From assembly GCF_001956295.1 (NCBI RefSeq), contig NZ_MRTD01000009.1, positions 62,001 through 126,000 on the forward strand: 64,000 bases of DNA, written 5' to 3'. The stretch is from Paenibacillus sp. FSL A5-0031. Lineage in GTDB: Bacteria > Bacillota > Bacilli > Paenibacillales > Paenibacillaceae. Each line of letters starts with the position of its first letter. Within the stretch, counting starts at the first letter, position 1. Below the pieces are notes generated by a model. That model was not told the origin of the DNA. It worked only from the letters and a program-made list of their open reading frames with translations, and searched no databases. Made by a program: the position numbers and the translations under genes. Positions 1 to 8,014 of this stretch are shown one piece after another.

Positions 1-182
1 ACAATATCCTGTATTCATTCGGTCGTTTTAACTTGGAATGGCTGCGGGGAGATTCGCCTCGCTACTTGTTTAATTGGACAGCCGGTCAGTGGACTAGCTT
101 CAGCGTTATAGCGGTTAGCTTAAGCTTAATTGTTTTCCTTGTTATGCGGGAGCGGAAGAAGATGCATATTTCTATCCAATAG
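1..182 (+). CDS. lgt: Prolipoprotein diacylglyceryl transferase-like protein, C-terminal end (partial)
   Basis: The reading frame is open from base 3 to a TAG at 180-182; the 5' part lies outside the window. The 59 visible residues contain SFGRFNLEWLRGD followed by GQW and a last hydrophobic helix ending in a basic tail (RERKK). This matches the C-terminal part of Lgt, the membrane enzyme that moves diacylglycerol from phosphatidylglycerol to the lipobox cysteine of prelipoproteins. With only the tail visible, a non-catalytic Lgt-family paralogue cannot be excluded. No terminator directly follows the stop; the next hairpin (288-322) faces the other way. Confidence 0.55.
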   Translation, partial: NILYSFGRFNLEWLRGDSPRYLFNWTAGQWTSFSVIAVSLSLIVFLVMRERKKMHISIQ

Positions 183-287
183 CTCCAATATACTGAATTT
201 ATAAAATTAAAAAGTTGTGATTTATTCTGATGAAAATGTTTTTACATGCCGTCAGCCGCAGCAATCATTCGAATCGTATACTACTAG

Positions 288-322
288 AAAAAAACAGCGT
301 ACACAGTTACCTGAGTACGCTG
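288..322 (-). terminator. Rho-independent terminator of the glucanase gene
   Basis: Perfect 8-bp inverted repeat CAGCGTAC (295-302) and GTACGCTG (315-322). Read on the minus strand it is followed by a T-run (288-294). It lies 23 bases beyond the stop of the glucanase gene. Confidence 0.85.
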
Positions 323-344
323 CTTCCTTCTTCATTGCACTAGA

Positions 345-3300
345 TTACCAGTTGTTTCCTGATACTCTTGTCACTGTAAAGTTCGGGCTGCCGCTTTCAC
401 CATAAATGGCTGCGACACCTGGGTTATTCACTTTCACATTCGTAAAGCTTGCTCCGCCGACAGCTGGCCCTTGGCCTTGTTCTCCTCTAACCACGAGCTT
501 GATGCCGTAGCGGGAAGGGTTGTTGATGTTAACGTTCTCTACGCGAACGTTTTGCATAGCAAGGTTCTCTGGCGATTTTGTCTGGAACATTAGACCGAAG
601 TACACGGGATTATTAATGTCCACATTTTTTACGAGAATGTTTTTGAAGGTTCTGTCTCCGCCGAAGAACCAGATAGCGCCAAAGTTTTGATATTCATTAA
701 TTTTGTCATCAGCGCCGACGCTGGTCCAGAAATCTCCACCCGTCCGGTCTAATGTTACGCCATCAATTACAGTATCCTTATCGCCAAATCCTAATGTGTT
801 GTAACCAAAGCTTAAGCTGCTGATGGTAATGCCTGGATAAGTCAACGTATCTGCACCATAGAGGTTTTGATATAGGTTATCCGAGCCGCCGTATACGGCG
901 AAAGCTGCTGCGCGTCTTACACAGGTTGCTGTAAGATTCGTGTATTTGTTGCCTACATTGTAGGAACCGCCAGCATCAACTGCACTGAATAAGGCGAAGG
1001 CATCGTCACCGGCGCCTCTTGAGTAGTTGTTGTCAATCACGTTATAGGATGAGCCGTTGGTCATATTAATTCCATCTGCGAATGTGTTTTTGATACGATT
1101 GTCTTTGAACGTGTTGTTGGAGGAATTCACGCCCCAATACAAGCAGATGAAGTGCTCAACCCAGACGTTCTGAACGGTTACATTCTGCATGCCGTTGCCA
1201 TCGATGAATTTACCAGGACCGTCAGTTCTGTATACATAGTTGCCCCATGCAGACAGGTCTTTAATCGTTGAACCGTTAGCGGTAGAACCAATATTAAAGC
1301 CTACATCCGTATTGGATTGGTTCTGTGGCGCAACCAATTTGGTATGCCATGGACCAGCACCAATGATTTCGGTTGCACGTCCATAAAGAAATATTTTACT
1401 GTTGATCACCCATTCGCCTGCAGGGATGTAAATACCTTTTTTCGTGGAATCCTGTCTAAATTCATTAAGCGCTTGCTCTATGGATTTGGAAGAAGAAACC
1501 GAAATATATTTAGTCGTGTCAGGGTTGGCGGCTGGAGGAGCGACATTTTCGGTTTCAATCATGTCAACATAGATTGCCGAAACGTCACCAGCATCCTTTT
1601 GAATTTTGATCTTCGTTCCTGCCGGATATACTTGGTCAAGCAGCAACTGGGAATCTTCATACAGCCAGTAAGCTGTTAATCCTGCCCCAGGCGCATTGTC
1701 GTAACCCAGGCGGCCAAGCGTACTTGGTGTTGCATATACGTAAGAAAACTTGGAGGTTACCGTGAATTTGCCTTTACTCACACCGTTAGCATAAATGCTA
1801 ATCGTTCCGGTCGTATTTTCTGCAACTGCGTTGCGAAGGACAAAAGCGTTAGCAGAAGAAGTCAGCGTAAACTCTACATATTCGCCTGTTGCATCAAGAT
1901 GCACGGCGGAGCGTCCAGAAGCTTCGCCCGCATAATCGCCAGGCTTGAAGTTCGGAGCTAATTTTGTTCCGTTCGTTGTATTGGAAGAGGACTCAGCTTC
2001 AATAATGGTAAACGGCATATTAGCGCCGCGGCCGGAATAAAGGCTTGTTGTATTTGAGTTGTTAGCTTGCTTAATGAGTACTTCGTTTGTGTCAGCTGCA
2101 ACAGTGGAAGTTACTGTGTAGCTGCCATTGACAGCGGTCCAAGTCCCCAGGCTGACATTGACGGATTGGTCTACAGCTAATGAGCCATTATAGGAACCAT
2201 TTAAGGTTTGAATGGTTGCACCAGCAGCATTTTTAAGAACTAATGTTATGGCATGAGCACCACCGGCGGAAGCAATGTTTCCTTGGTTTTTAAGATTTAC
2301 GGTAAAGGTTACTGTATTGCCGGCACTTGGATTGCTAGGATTCCAAGAGGCGGTTGCGATTAGATCGGAGCTGGACACGGCAGCTACGGTTAATGCAGAC
2401 GGGCTGCTATAGCTGTTGTTAGTCTCGTTCTGCTCAATAATTGCATTGCTCTCGTCGACCTTGGCGCTAACGGCGTAGGTTCCAGCATTTTTTGCTCCGG
2501 CATTCAGCGATACGGTAGCTGAAGCGCCAGCCGTCAATGCGGCTACTGGAGCAGATCCTGCCAGCTCGTTGCCGAGATAAAAATTGACTGTAGTCGCAGG
2601 GGCGTTTGCAGTGCCGATATTTTTAACGGTTGCGTTCAGGGTAATCGCATTCGTCTCTACCGGAGCTGTAGGCGTCCAAGTTATTCCTGTAATCGTAAGA
2701 TCCGGATTTGGAGCTGGAGCGCCATAGATTTCAAATTCGGCTACTTGGCCAGCAGGAGCGCTGGAGTTGTTCGTTATGTTCAATTGGACCTGTTTCGCCG
2801 TAGCGGTTACCGGAATCGTTACCGAGTTGCCGTTAGCGGGGTTAAACGTGTAAGATGCCGCGGAAACCAAGCTGCTGAATGTGGAAGAGTTCTGAGTATT
2901 GCCTAACACTTGAATCGTTTGGGTTCGCGTACCCCATTCGCTAGACGGGTTTAGCTTCACAACAATCGATGTGATGTTGTGATTGGAACCGAGATCGACG
3001 GTTAATTGGCTAGGATTGCTGCCGCCTTCCCAGTATGTAGCCGTATTGCCGTCGTTGCCGTTCGTTGCTACGAATGTGTGGACGGTAGAACTGGAAGTGA
3101 TTGATTTACCTAGAGCTAAGTTGCCGCCAGCAGGTGGCGTTGGTGTAATGGTAGGCGTCGGTGTAATTGTAGGTGTAGGTGTAATCGTCGGTGTAGGAGT
3201 TGGCGTTTGTGTAGGCACAGGTGTAGGGGTTGGAGTAGCTGTTGGTATAGGAGTAGGAGTAGGAGTAGGTGTTGGCGTTACTGTGGAACCGTAAATTTCG

Positions 3301-3812
3301 AATTCAGAAATTTGTCCGGCTTGCCAACCCGTGTTAGCCGTAAAGTTTAAGCGAACATAACGGGTGCTGGTGGCTGTAAAGTTGATTGTCACGGTGTTGC
3401 TGCTCACTGCTGGATTGAATGTGTAGGATGCAGAACCAACAATAGTAGAGAACGTTGTGCCGTTTGTGCTGCCTTGTACAGCTAAGGTTTGTGAACGTGT
3501 TTCCCAGCCCGCAGGCAGCTTTAGTTTAACTTGATCGATGCTCGTATTCGCACCAAGATCGATTTGGAGCCATTGAGGGAATGCATTGTTTACACTCTCC
3601 CAATAGGTACCCTGGTTGTTGTCATTAACGTTGCTCGCTACATACACATCGGCATAGCCGCTGGCTGATACAACTTTGCCCAGAGCAAGATTAGGGCCTC
3701 CGGCGGCTGAAGATACGGAGGGGTACAGCGTAAGCTGCGACAGCAATAAAACAAATGCCAAAGACATGATGACGAATGGATTTCTTTTTACCAATTCGTT
3801 CATTGATAACAT
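345..3812 (-). CDS. Secreted multidomain alpha-1,3-glucanase (mutanase), GH87 family
   Basis: 1155 residues. A signal peptide (about 1-36, ending VSSA) is followed by a discoidin/F5-8C domain (about 38-175), a Thr-Pro linker (about 176-230), a second discoidin domain (231-367), two CARDB-like Ig modules (about 375-478 and 481-585), a beta-sandwich module beginning near 600 (TIIEAES), and a parallel beta-helix from about 770 to the end. The helix carries ADGIN and GDDAF, giving Asp913, Asp936 and Asp937. The +23/+24 spacing is that of the three catalytic aspartates described for GH87 enzymes. Discoidin and Thr-Pro modules are also typical of bacilli alpha-1,3-glucanases. The likely role is extracellular endohydrolysis of alpha-1,3-glucan of fungal walls or dental mutan. 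ATG 3812 is preceded by AGGAGG with 6-nt spacing. Mycodextranase (also GH87) remains possible. Confidence 0.82.
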   Translation of the reverse strand: MLSMNELVKRNPFVIMSLAFVLLLSQLTLYPSVSSAAGGPNLALGKVVSASGYADVYVASNVNDNNQGTYWESVNNAFPQWLQIDLGANTSIDQVKLKLPAGWETRSQTLAVQGSTNGTTFSTIVGSASYTFNPAVSSNTVTINFTATSTRYVRLNFTANTGWQAGQISEFEIYGSTVTPTPTPTPTPIPTATPTPTPVPTQTPTPTPTITPTPTITPTPTITPTPPAGGNLALGKSITSSSTVHTFVATNGNDGNTATYWEGGSNPSQLTVDLGSNHNITSIVVKLNPSSEWGTRTQTIQVLGNTQNSSTFSSLVSAASYTFNPANGNSVTIPVTATAKQVQLNITNNSSAPAGQVAEFEIYGAPAPNPDLTITGITWTPTAPVETNAITLNATVKNIGTANAPATTVNFYLGNELAGSAPVAALTAGASATVSLNAGAKNAGTYAVSAKVDESNAIIEQNETNNSYSSPSALTVAAVSSSDLIATASWNPSNPSAGNTVTFTVNLKNQGNIASAGGAHAITLVLKNAAGATIQTLNGSYNGSLAVDQSVNVSLGTWTAVNGSYTVTSTVAADTNEVLIKQANNSNTTSLYSGRGANMPFTIIEAESSSNTTNGTKLAPNFKPGDYAGEASGRSAVHLDATGEYVEFTLTSSANAFVLRNAVAENTTGTISIYANGVSKGKFTVTSKFSYVYATPSTLGRLGYDNAPGAGLTAYWLYEDSQLLLDQVYPAGTKIKIQKDAGDVSAIYVDMIETENVAPPAANPDTTKYISVSSSKSIEQALNEFRQDSTKKGIYIPAGEWVINSKIFLYGRATEIIGAGPWHTKLVAPQNQSNTDVGFNIGSTANGSTIKDLSAWGNYVYRTDGPGKFIDGNGMQNVTVQNVWVEHFICLYWGVNSSNNTFKDNRIKNTFADGINMTNGSSYNVIDNNYSRGAGDDAFALFSAVDAGGSYNVGNKYTNLTATCVRRAAAFAVYGGSDNLYQNLYGADTLTYPGITISSLSFGYNTLGFGDKDTVIDGVTLDRTGGDFWTSVGADDKINEYQNFGAIWFFGGDRTFKNILVKNVDINNPVYFGLMFQTKSPENLAMQNVRVENVNINNPSRYGIKLVVRGEQGQGPAVGGASFTNVKVNNPGVAAIYGESGSPNFTVTRVSGNNW

Positions 3813-3873
3813 AAAAAACCTCCTAGTCAGATGTTTTAACCTCGAATTAATGCGCTTTCAATTTTGCACATCA

Positions 3874-3899
3874 TTACATTCTTTCTTAATCACCTCCTT
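3874..3899 (-). promoter_or_regulatory. Perfect Shine-Dalgarno followed by a start-stop (ATG-TAA) in the glucanase leader
   Basis: On the minus strand AAGGAGGTGATT (3899-3888), complementary over its length to the 16S rRNA 3' end, is followed after 8 nt by ATG (3879-3877) and at once by TAA (3876-3874). The overlapping TAATG reopens a 12-codon frame (from 3874) that stops before the gene. No long ORF uses this site. It would lie near the 5' end of the mRNA, as do stabilising SD elements (STAB-SD) known in bacilli. A leader peptide is the alternative. Confidence 0.5.
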
Positions 3900-3919
3900 A
3901 AATGTGTGAAGTCATCGCG

Positions 3920-3947
3920 ATTCTAGACCGCAATGCAATAAAACCAA
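3920..3947 (-). promoter_or_regulatory. Candidate sigma-A promoter of the glucanase gene
   Basis: Minus strand TTGGTT (3947-3942), 16-bp spacer, TAGAAT (3925-3920). The -35 hexamer lies inside one arm of the inverted repeat 3941-3967. Transcription would start near 3913, giving a leader of about 100 nt. Confidence 0.4.
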
Positions 3948-3967
3948 TATTGATTTAATATTGGTTT
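3941..3967. promoter_or_regulatory. Perfect 11-bp inverted repeat, candidate operator of the glucanase gene
   Basis: AAACCAATATT (3941-3951), spacer GATTT, AATATTGGTTT (3957-3967). There is no T-run, so it is not a terminator. It overlaps the candidate -35 box, as a repressor site would. Confidence 0.5.
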
Positions 3968-4245
3968 ACTAAATAAGCGGATAATGTTGCACGATCAAAC
4001 GATATTGCAAACAAACTTATAGTACTAGCATAAATCAGTTACACAGCTTGCTGAATATGCATTCCTACGATTATCGTGTGTAATATTATTGTTTAGATAA
4101 ACGGGGTCTATATATTAGAGGTTTTCAGTTGAAAATAAGCAACTGCGCTTTATGAAAAAACTTGCCAAGGCACTGTCTAATGAATTTAACACTGCAAAGC
4201 AAGTTAGCTAAATGTGCACATCAGTCAGTGGTAGCTGAATCTAAG

Positions 4246-4365
4246 AGCATAAATGCACTTATTTAACTAAATATTTTTCAATTTTGTTCAACTAGATGCA
4301 TTTATACACTTATTCGAATCATTTTCATCTCGTTTGTTAAAAACAGGTGCACTTCTGCGCTTATT
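4246..4365. repeat. Three degenerate 18-bp repeats spaced exactly 51 bp apart
   Basis: AGCATAAATGCACTTATT (4246), TGCATTTATACACTTATT (4297) and TGCACTTCTGCGCTTATT (4348) share the pattern xGCAyttxtGCxCTTATT. Start-to-start distance is 51 bp both times. The DNA between copies is only weakly alike. Confidence 0.5.
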
Positions 4366-4569
4366 TACACTCGACCATCGATTCACGCACACCACTAATC
4401 TCTATATCGATATCAAAAATGACATTGTAAACGAGCTTTTTTTTGAGTATTTAATAGACTAAATAAATGGTAATTCATCTCTAGTACTATCGACTTCCAA
4501 TATAGCCCTGTTTCAAAATCACCCCTTGGAGGTAAGAAGAAGCATACAATTATCGAGGAGATGATGAAG

Positions 4570-4752
4570 ATGAATACAAACGGACTGAAAGATAAAGTGA
4601 AGGGTATTGCGAATCAAAGCAAAGGCGAAATGAAGGATAGCTACGGCAAAGCGACAGATAACAAGAAGCTGCAGGCTGAAGGCAAGCTGGATAAGCTGAA
4701 AGGTACTGCACAGGAGAAGCTTGGCGAACTGAAGGGAAAAATCAGCAAGTAG
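4570..4752 (+). CDS. CsbD-family small stress protein
   Basis: A 60-residue, very hydrophilic, Lys/Glu/Gly-rich protein with the CsbD pattern: GLKDKVKGIANQSKGEMKDS near the N-terminus and LKGTAQEKLGELKGK at the end. CsbD proteins accumulate under general stress in bacilli (sigma-B regulated in B. subtilis); their biochemical role is unknown. Three ATGs cluster at 4561, 4564 and 4570. GAGGAG at 4555-4560 abuts the first but lies 9 nt before 4570, so 4570 is chosen. The gene is monocistronic, closed by the hairpin at 4860-4903. Confidence 0.85.
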   Translation: MNTNGLKDKVKGIANQSKGEMKDSYGKATDNKKLQAEGKLDKLKGTAQEKLGELKGKISK

Positions 4753-4859
4753 CGAAAGGACGATAATGTATGCATCTGAGCCAATAGGTCTGCGGAAGGG
4801 CTGCCTAGCGGTGTTCAGGTACCAATCATTATCAGCCGCTTATAATATTTTGCAATGAA

Positions 4860-4903
4860 GAGCAGTCGGCTCTCCCGTCGAAGGGAGGCTGGCTGCTCTT
4901 TTT
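4860..4903 (+). terminator. Rho-independent terminator after the CsbD gene
   Basis: Long stem beginning GAGCAG and closing CTGCTC, with a GGCTCTCCC/GGGAGGCT inner part, followed by TTTTT. Confidence 0.8.
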
Positions 4904-5038
4904 GTGCTTACTCCCTGCAAGTCATTCTACGTATTTACATATAATTTTCCTTCAGCAGCCTTACAATTCGAGACCTTTCGTTCTCATTATCGTACAAAAT
5001 AGGAGATGAAATTAATGGGATGAATGGAGGAGCTGTAA

Positions 5039-5755
5039 TTGCGTCTGATTATTGAAGATATCGTTAAGCGATTTGAGGATAAACAAGTGCTCCAAGGAGC
5101 CGGATTTACTTTTGAGAAAGGGAAAATATATGGTCTGCTTGGCCGAAACGGTGCAGGCAAGACGACGCTATTCGACTGTCTGAGCGGAGAGAAGGACATG
5201 GATGGCGGGCAAGTGCTGTTGGAGGTGGATGGCCACACGAGGAAGCTAAGCGAGCAGGACGTCGGATATGTGTACTCGCTGCCGATTCTTCCCGAGTTTC
5301 TTACGGGCTATGAGTTCGTGAAGTTTTTTATGGATATTAACAAAGGCAAGCTGCAAATGGATAAGAACATTGACTATTATTTTGACATGATGAGCATGAC
5401 AATGGAGGATCGCCATCTGCTGATCAAAGGGTACTCACACGGCATGAAGAACAAGCTGCAAATGCTGCTATTTCTCATAACGAAACCGCCAATTATACTG
5501 CTCGATGAGCCGCTTACCTCCTTCGATGTTATTGTTGCTCTGGAGATGAAGAACATGCTGAGGGAGATGAAGAGTGATCACATTCTTATATTCTCTACGC
5601 ATATTTTGCAATTAGCTTCAGATCTATGCGATGAGCTGGTTGTTTTGAACAAAGGGAAGTTGTCTGCCGTACCGTCAGAGCTGCTGCATAGCGCGGAATT
5701 TGAGCAATCCGTCATTAACCTGCTGAAGGATGAAGCCCATGCTGAGAACGCTTAA
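5039..5755 (+). CDS. ABC transporter ATP-binding protein
   Basis: 238 residues forming one nucleotide-binding domain. Walker A is GRNGAGKT (35-42). A signature-like YSHGMKNKL, in which the usual LSGGQ is reduced to SHGMK, precedes Walker B ILLDEP, and a switch His lies in IFSTHIL. The weakened signature is common in exporter-type ATPases of the CcmA/YhaQ kind. The start is TTG 5039, behind GGAGGAG at 6-nt spacing. The end overlaps the next gene by 26 nt, so ATPase and membrane partner are translationally coupled. The substrate cannot be told from sequence. Confidence 0.88.
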   Translation: MRLIIEDIVKRFEDKQVLQGAGFTFEKGKIYGLLGRNGAGKTTLFDCLSGEKDMDGGQVLLEVDGHTRKLSEQDVGYVYSLPILPEFLTGYEFVKFFMDINKGKLQMDKNIDYYFDMMSMTMEDRHLLIKGYSHGMKNKLQMLLFLITKPPIILLDEPLTSFDVIVALEMKNMLREMKSDHILIFSTHILQLASDLCDELVVLNKGKLSAVPSELLHSAEFEQSVINLLKDEAHAENA

Positions 5756-7346
5756 CACGCTGCTGGCCATTCGAACCTCTATTACGGCAAATATGCTCAT
5801 TTATTATATTCAGAAGCTGCCGCTGCTCGGCAAGCTGGTGCACAATAGCTTCTACGCCAATTTGGGGCTCAAGAAGGCTGTTTCTATAATAGCGCTCATC
5901 ATTACCCAGCTGTGGGGATTCATGCTTAGATTCGCATATTTGGGGATACTTATCTACTTGCCTATAGCGGAATTCGTTGTGGGATTGTCTGAGGAAGAAA
6001 AGCACCAGCAGTTTGTACATATTTTTGCAATCATCAGTTTTGTTGTGGCAGCGATCAGCAGCGCGACTGTGCTCGAACCAAAGCGAGAGAAGTACGTAGC
6101 GGTGAAGCTGATGAGGCTGTCTGGAAAAAGATATATGCAGGCGTCGCTTGCCTATCGTTATACAACCTTTTTGCTATATCTGCTGCCAGCCATGCTTTTG
6201 TTCGGATCACTCGCGGGAGTCTCCATTTTGCAAGCGATTTTGCTAACCATTATGGTCACAATGTGGCGAGTTCTTGCGGAGTATGCACATCTCAAGCTTT
6301 TTGAGAAAACGGGAATTGTACTAATTAAACAAACAGCTCTCGTATGGATGATTATTTTAATTGGTTATGCCGGGGCGTATTTGCCATTGCTGCTCGGCAA
6401 GGTTCCGTTTACTGGTACGTTTCTTCTGAGTCTGCCGGTTTGTATTGTCATTACAGCTGTAGGCTTGATTGCTGTCTTTCAACTGGCCCGTTATACCGGT
6501 TATGGTGGAGTGGTTGATGCGGCAACTAAAAGGGATGACCCTCTGCTCGATCTGGGTCGTATGGTGACAGAGTCACAGAAGAAGAGCGTCAAATCGAAGG
6601 AAAGCGATTATATCATAGACGTAAATGAGCAAGGCAAGTTAGACGGCAAAAAAGGTTATGCGTATTTGAACGCTATATTTTTTCTCCGGCATCGCAGCCT
6701 AATCAGCAGCCCGGTTAACAAACGATTAGTTATCGTTGGTGCTTTTGGAGTTGTGGGTGTTCTGCTTACCTTCCTATTCCGAGAGCAGCTGCAGAGTCTA
6801 AAATGGAATGCGGGAACGGTATTTCCGTTCTTAGTTCTGATTATGTACTACATGTCCGTTGGAGAAAACATTTGCAAGGCCATGTTCTACAACTGCGATC
6901 TTAGCCTAATGCGTTATAGCTTCTATCGCGGCTCGGCATTTGGTCATTTCCTCATTCGGCTAAAAAAAATGATGGGCTTGAACCTGAGTATTGCCGCCGC
7001 TTTTGGGGTGTCACTAACAGCAATTATGGCAGCAGCGGGCGGGGAGTGGCTAAACAGCGAACTGCTTATGCTTTGGATCTGTGTTATTTCGTTGGCCGTG
7101 TTTTTCACCATACATCATTTGTTTATGTATTATATTTTCCAACCGTATTCTACAGAGCTGAATGTGAAAAATCCGCTATATTATATAGTGAATATGGGGA
7201 TATCAGCAGCTAGCGGGGCATGTATCTTTTTGCGAATTCCGATAGTGCCATTTACGGTGAGTATAGCTGCTCTGACGCTGATTTACTTAGTTGCTGCGCC
7301 AGTACTTGTCCGCAGGTACGGGCCGAGAACGTTTCGAGTGAGATAA
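5730..7346 (+). CDS. Polytopic membrane protein, permease partner of the preceding ATPase
   Basis: 538 residues with roughly ten hydrophobic segments arranged as two halves (about 45-250 and 330-535) around a charged cytoplasmic loop (about 255-320). No enzyme motif is visible and I do not recognise a named family. The 26-nt overlap with the ATPase gene suggests it forms the membrane part of the same ABC exporter, perhaps for a peptide or lipid-like compound. ATG 5739 (fourth codon) has AAGGA 9 nt upstream and is an equally good start. Expression probably comes from the ATPase promoter. Confidence 0.75.
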   Translation: MKPMLRTLNTLLAIRTSITANMLIYYIQKLPLLGKLVHNSFYANLGLKKAVSIIALIITQLWGFMLRFAYLGILIYLPIAEFVVGLSEEEKHQQFVHIFAIISFVVAAISSATVLEPKREKYVAVKLMRLSGKRYMQASLAYRYTTFLLYLLPAMLLFGSLAGVSILQAILLTIMVTMWRVLAEYAHLKLFEKTGIVLIKQTALVWMIILIGYAGAYLPLLLGKVPFTGTFLLSLPVCIVITAVGLIAVFQLARYTGYGGVVDAATKRDDPLLDLGRMVTESQKKSVKSKESDYIIDVNEQGKLDGKKGYAYLNAIFFLRHRSLISSPVNKRLVIVGAFGVVGVLLTFLFREQLQSLKWNAGTVFPFLVLIMYYMSVGENICKAMFYNCDLSLMRYSFYRGSAFGHFLIRLKKMMGLNLSIAAAFGVSLTAIMAAAGGEWLNSELLMLWICVISLAVFFTIHHLFMYYIFQPYSTELNVKNPLYYIVNMGISAASGACIFLRIPIVPFTVSIAALTLIYLVAAPVLVRRYGPRTFRVR

Positions 7347-7432
7347 GAATGATGATGCTCTTGCTTGCAGAATGAATTTTTAAAAAAGGAGATGCACGTT
7401 TCTCATACATCACAAGATTATAGTAAACAACG

Positions 7433-7467
7433 ACAGGCCACGTCTGGCTTAGCCAGGCGTGACCTGT
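7433..7467. terminator. Hairpin between convergent genes
   Basis: ACAGGCCACGTCTGGC and GCCAGGCGTGACCTGT form a nearly perfect stem with a tiny loop between the convergent genes ending at 7346 (+) and 7486 (-). Flanking T-runs are poor, so its efficiency as a terminator is uncertain. Confidence 0.6.
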
Positions 7468-7485
7468 GGTTACTGCCGTTGTTCC

Positions 7486-7689
7486 TTAGTCCTCGCTTGT
7501 TACTTTTCCAAAAAGGGATAGAGCGTAAAGCGCAGCGACACCGACGATGATATATACAATTCGCGATCCAACTTCTTCTGTTCCCCCAAAAACCTCACTG
7601 ACGACGTCATAGTTGAATAAGCCCACGGATAACCAATTTAAGCCGCCTAGGATGATCAGAATAAGACTAATAACGTTAAGTGCCTTCAT
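7486..7689 (-). CDS. DUF378-family small membrane protein
   Basis: 67 residues with two hydrophobic helices (about 5-25 and 44-63) and the family hallmark GGLNWLSVGLF in the first helix. This is the usual length for DUF378 (YuzA-like) proteins, whose function is unknown. The start ATG has AAGGAGG 9 nt upstream. It stands alone on its strand. Confidence 0.85.
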   Translation of the reverse strand: MKALNVISLILIILGGLNWLSVGLFNYDVVSEVFGGTEEVGSRIVYIIVGVAALYALSLFGKVTSED

Positions 7690-8014
7690 CAGAAATAACC
7701 TCCTTAATGGGGTTTCCTAACTTTTTTGCTGAAAAGCCGGATGGATGTACGCTGATTCTTAGTTGTTTACTATAGGATTATGAGTATCTGCCGCATGATA
7801 TGCCATACAAGCCTCATCCTTTAAACAGTTGTATCCCATTTTTTACAGTGCTTGCCCAAGTCAGTACGGATAGATTTTATTCGCTCCCTTATTAAATTAT
7901 GGAATCATGCTTCCATTAAAGTGAGCTGCATACATATCTATCACCGACTAGACAAGAGCACGATCAGACAATCATACCTCCTCATATGTTAGGGATAAGG
8001 AGGGAATGTACATT
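7690..8014. other. Intergenic region between divergent genes
   Basis: About 325 bases separating the DUF378 gene (-) from the YheC/D gene (+). It must hold both promoters. I could not identify a convincing sigma-A or sporulation-sigma promoter, and no ORF or strong hairpin is visible. Confidence 0.4.

Larger units (their letters stand above)
3813..4569. other. Long intergenic region between glucanase and CsbD genes
   Basis: About 750 bases, AT-rich, with no convincing ORF. It holds the glucanase leader and promoter (3813-3947), the inverted repeat at 3941-3967 and the 51-bp-spaced repeats (4246-4365). I could not place a convincing promoter for the downstream CsbD gene. Confidence 0.6.

Noticed and set aside
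217-405. 62-codon plus-strand ORF
   Set aside because: No SD, overlaps the glucanase terminator and the 3' end of that gene, and has no recognisable protein pattern.
3125-3290. Apparent tandem DNA repeats in the glucanase gene
   Set aside because: They encode the Thr-Pro linker; low-complexity coding sequence, not a minisatellite or CRISPR-like array.
2983-3294. Plus-strand ORF rich in Gly-Val repeats
   Set aside because: It is the antisense reading of the Thr-Pro linker codons of the glucanase gene; no SD.
7365-7550. 61-codon plus-strand ORF
   Set aside because: Runs through the hairpin at 7433-7467 and into the antisense of the DUF378 gene; composition is unlike a protein of this genome.
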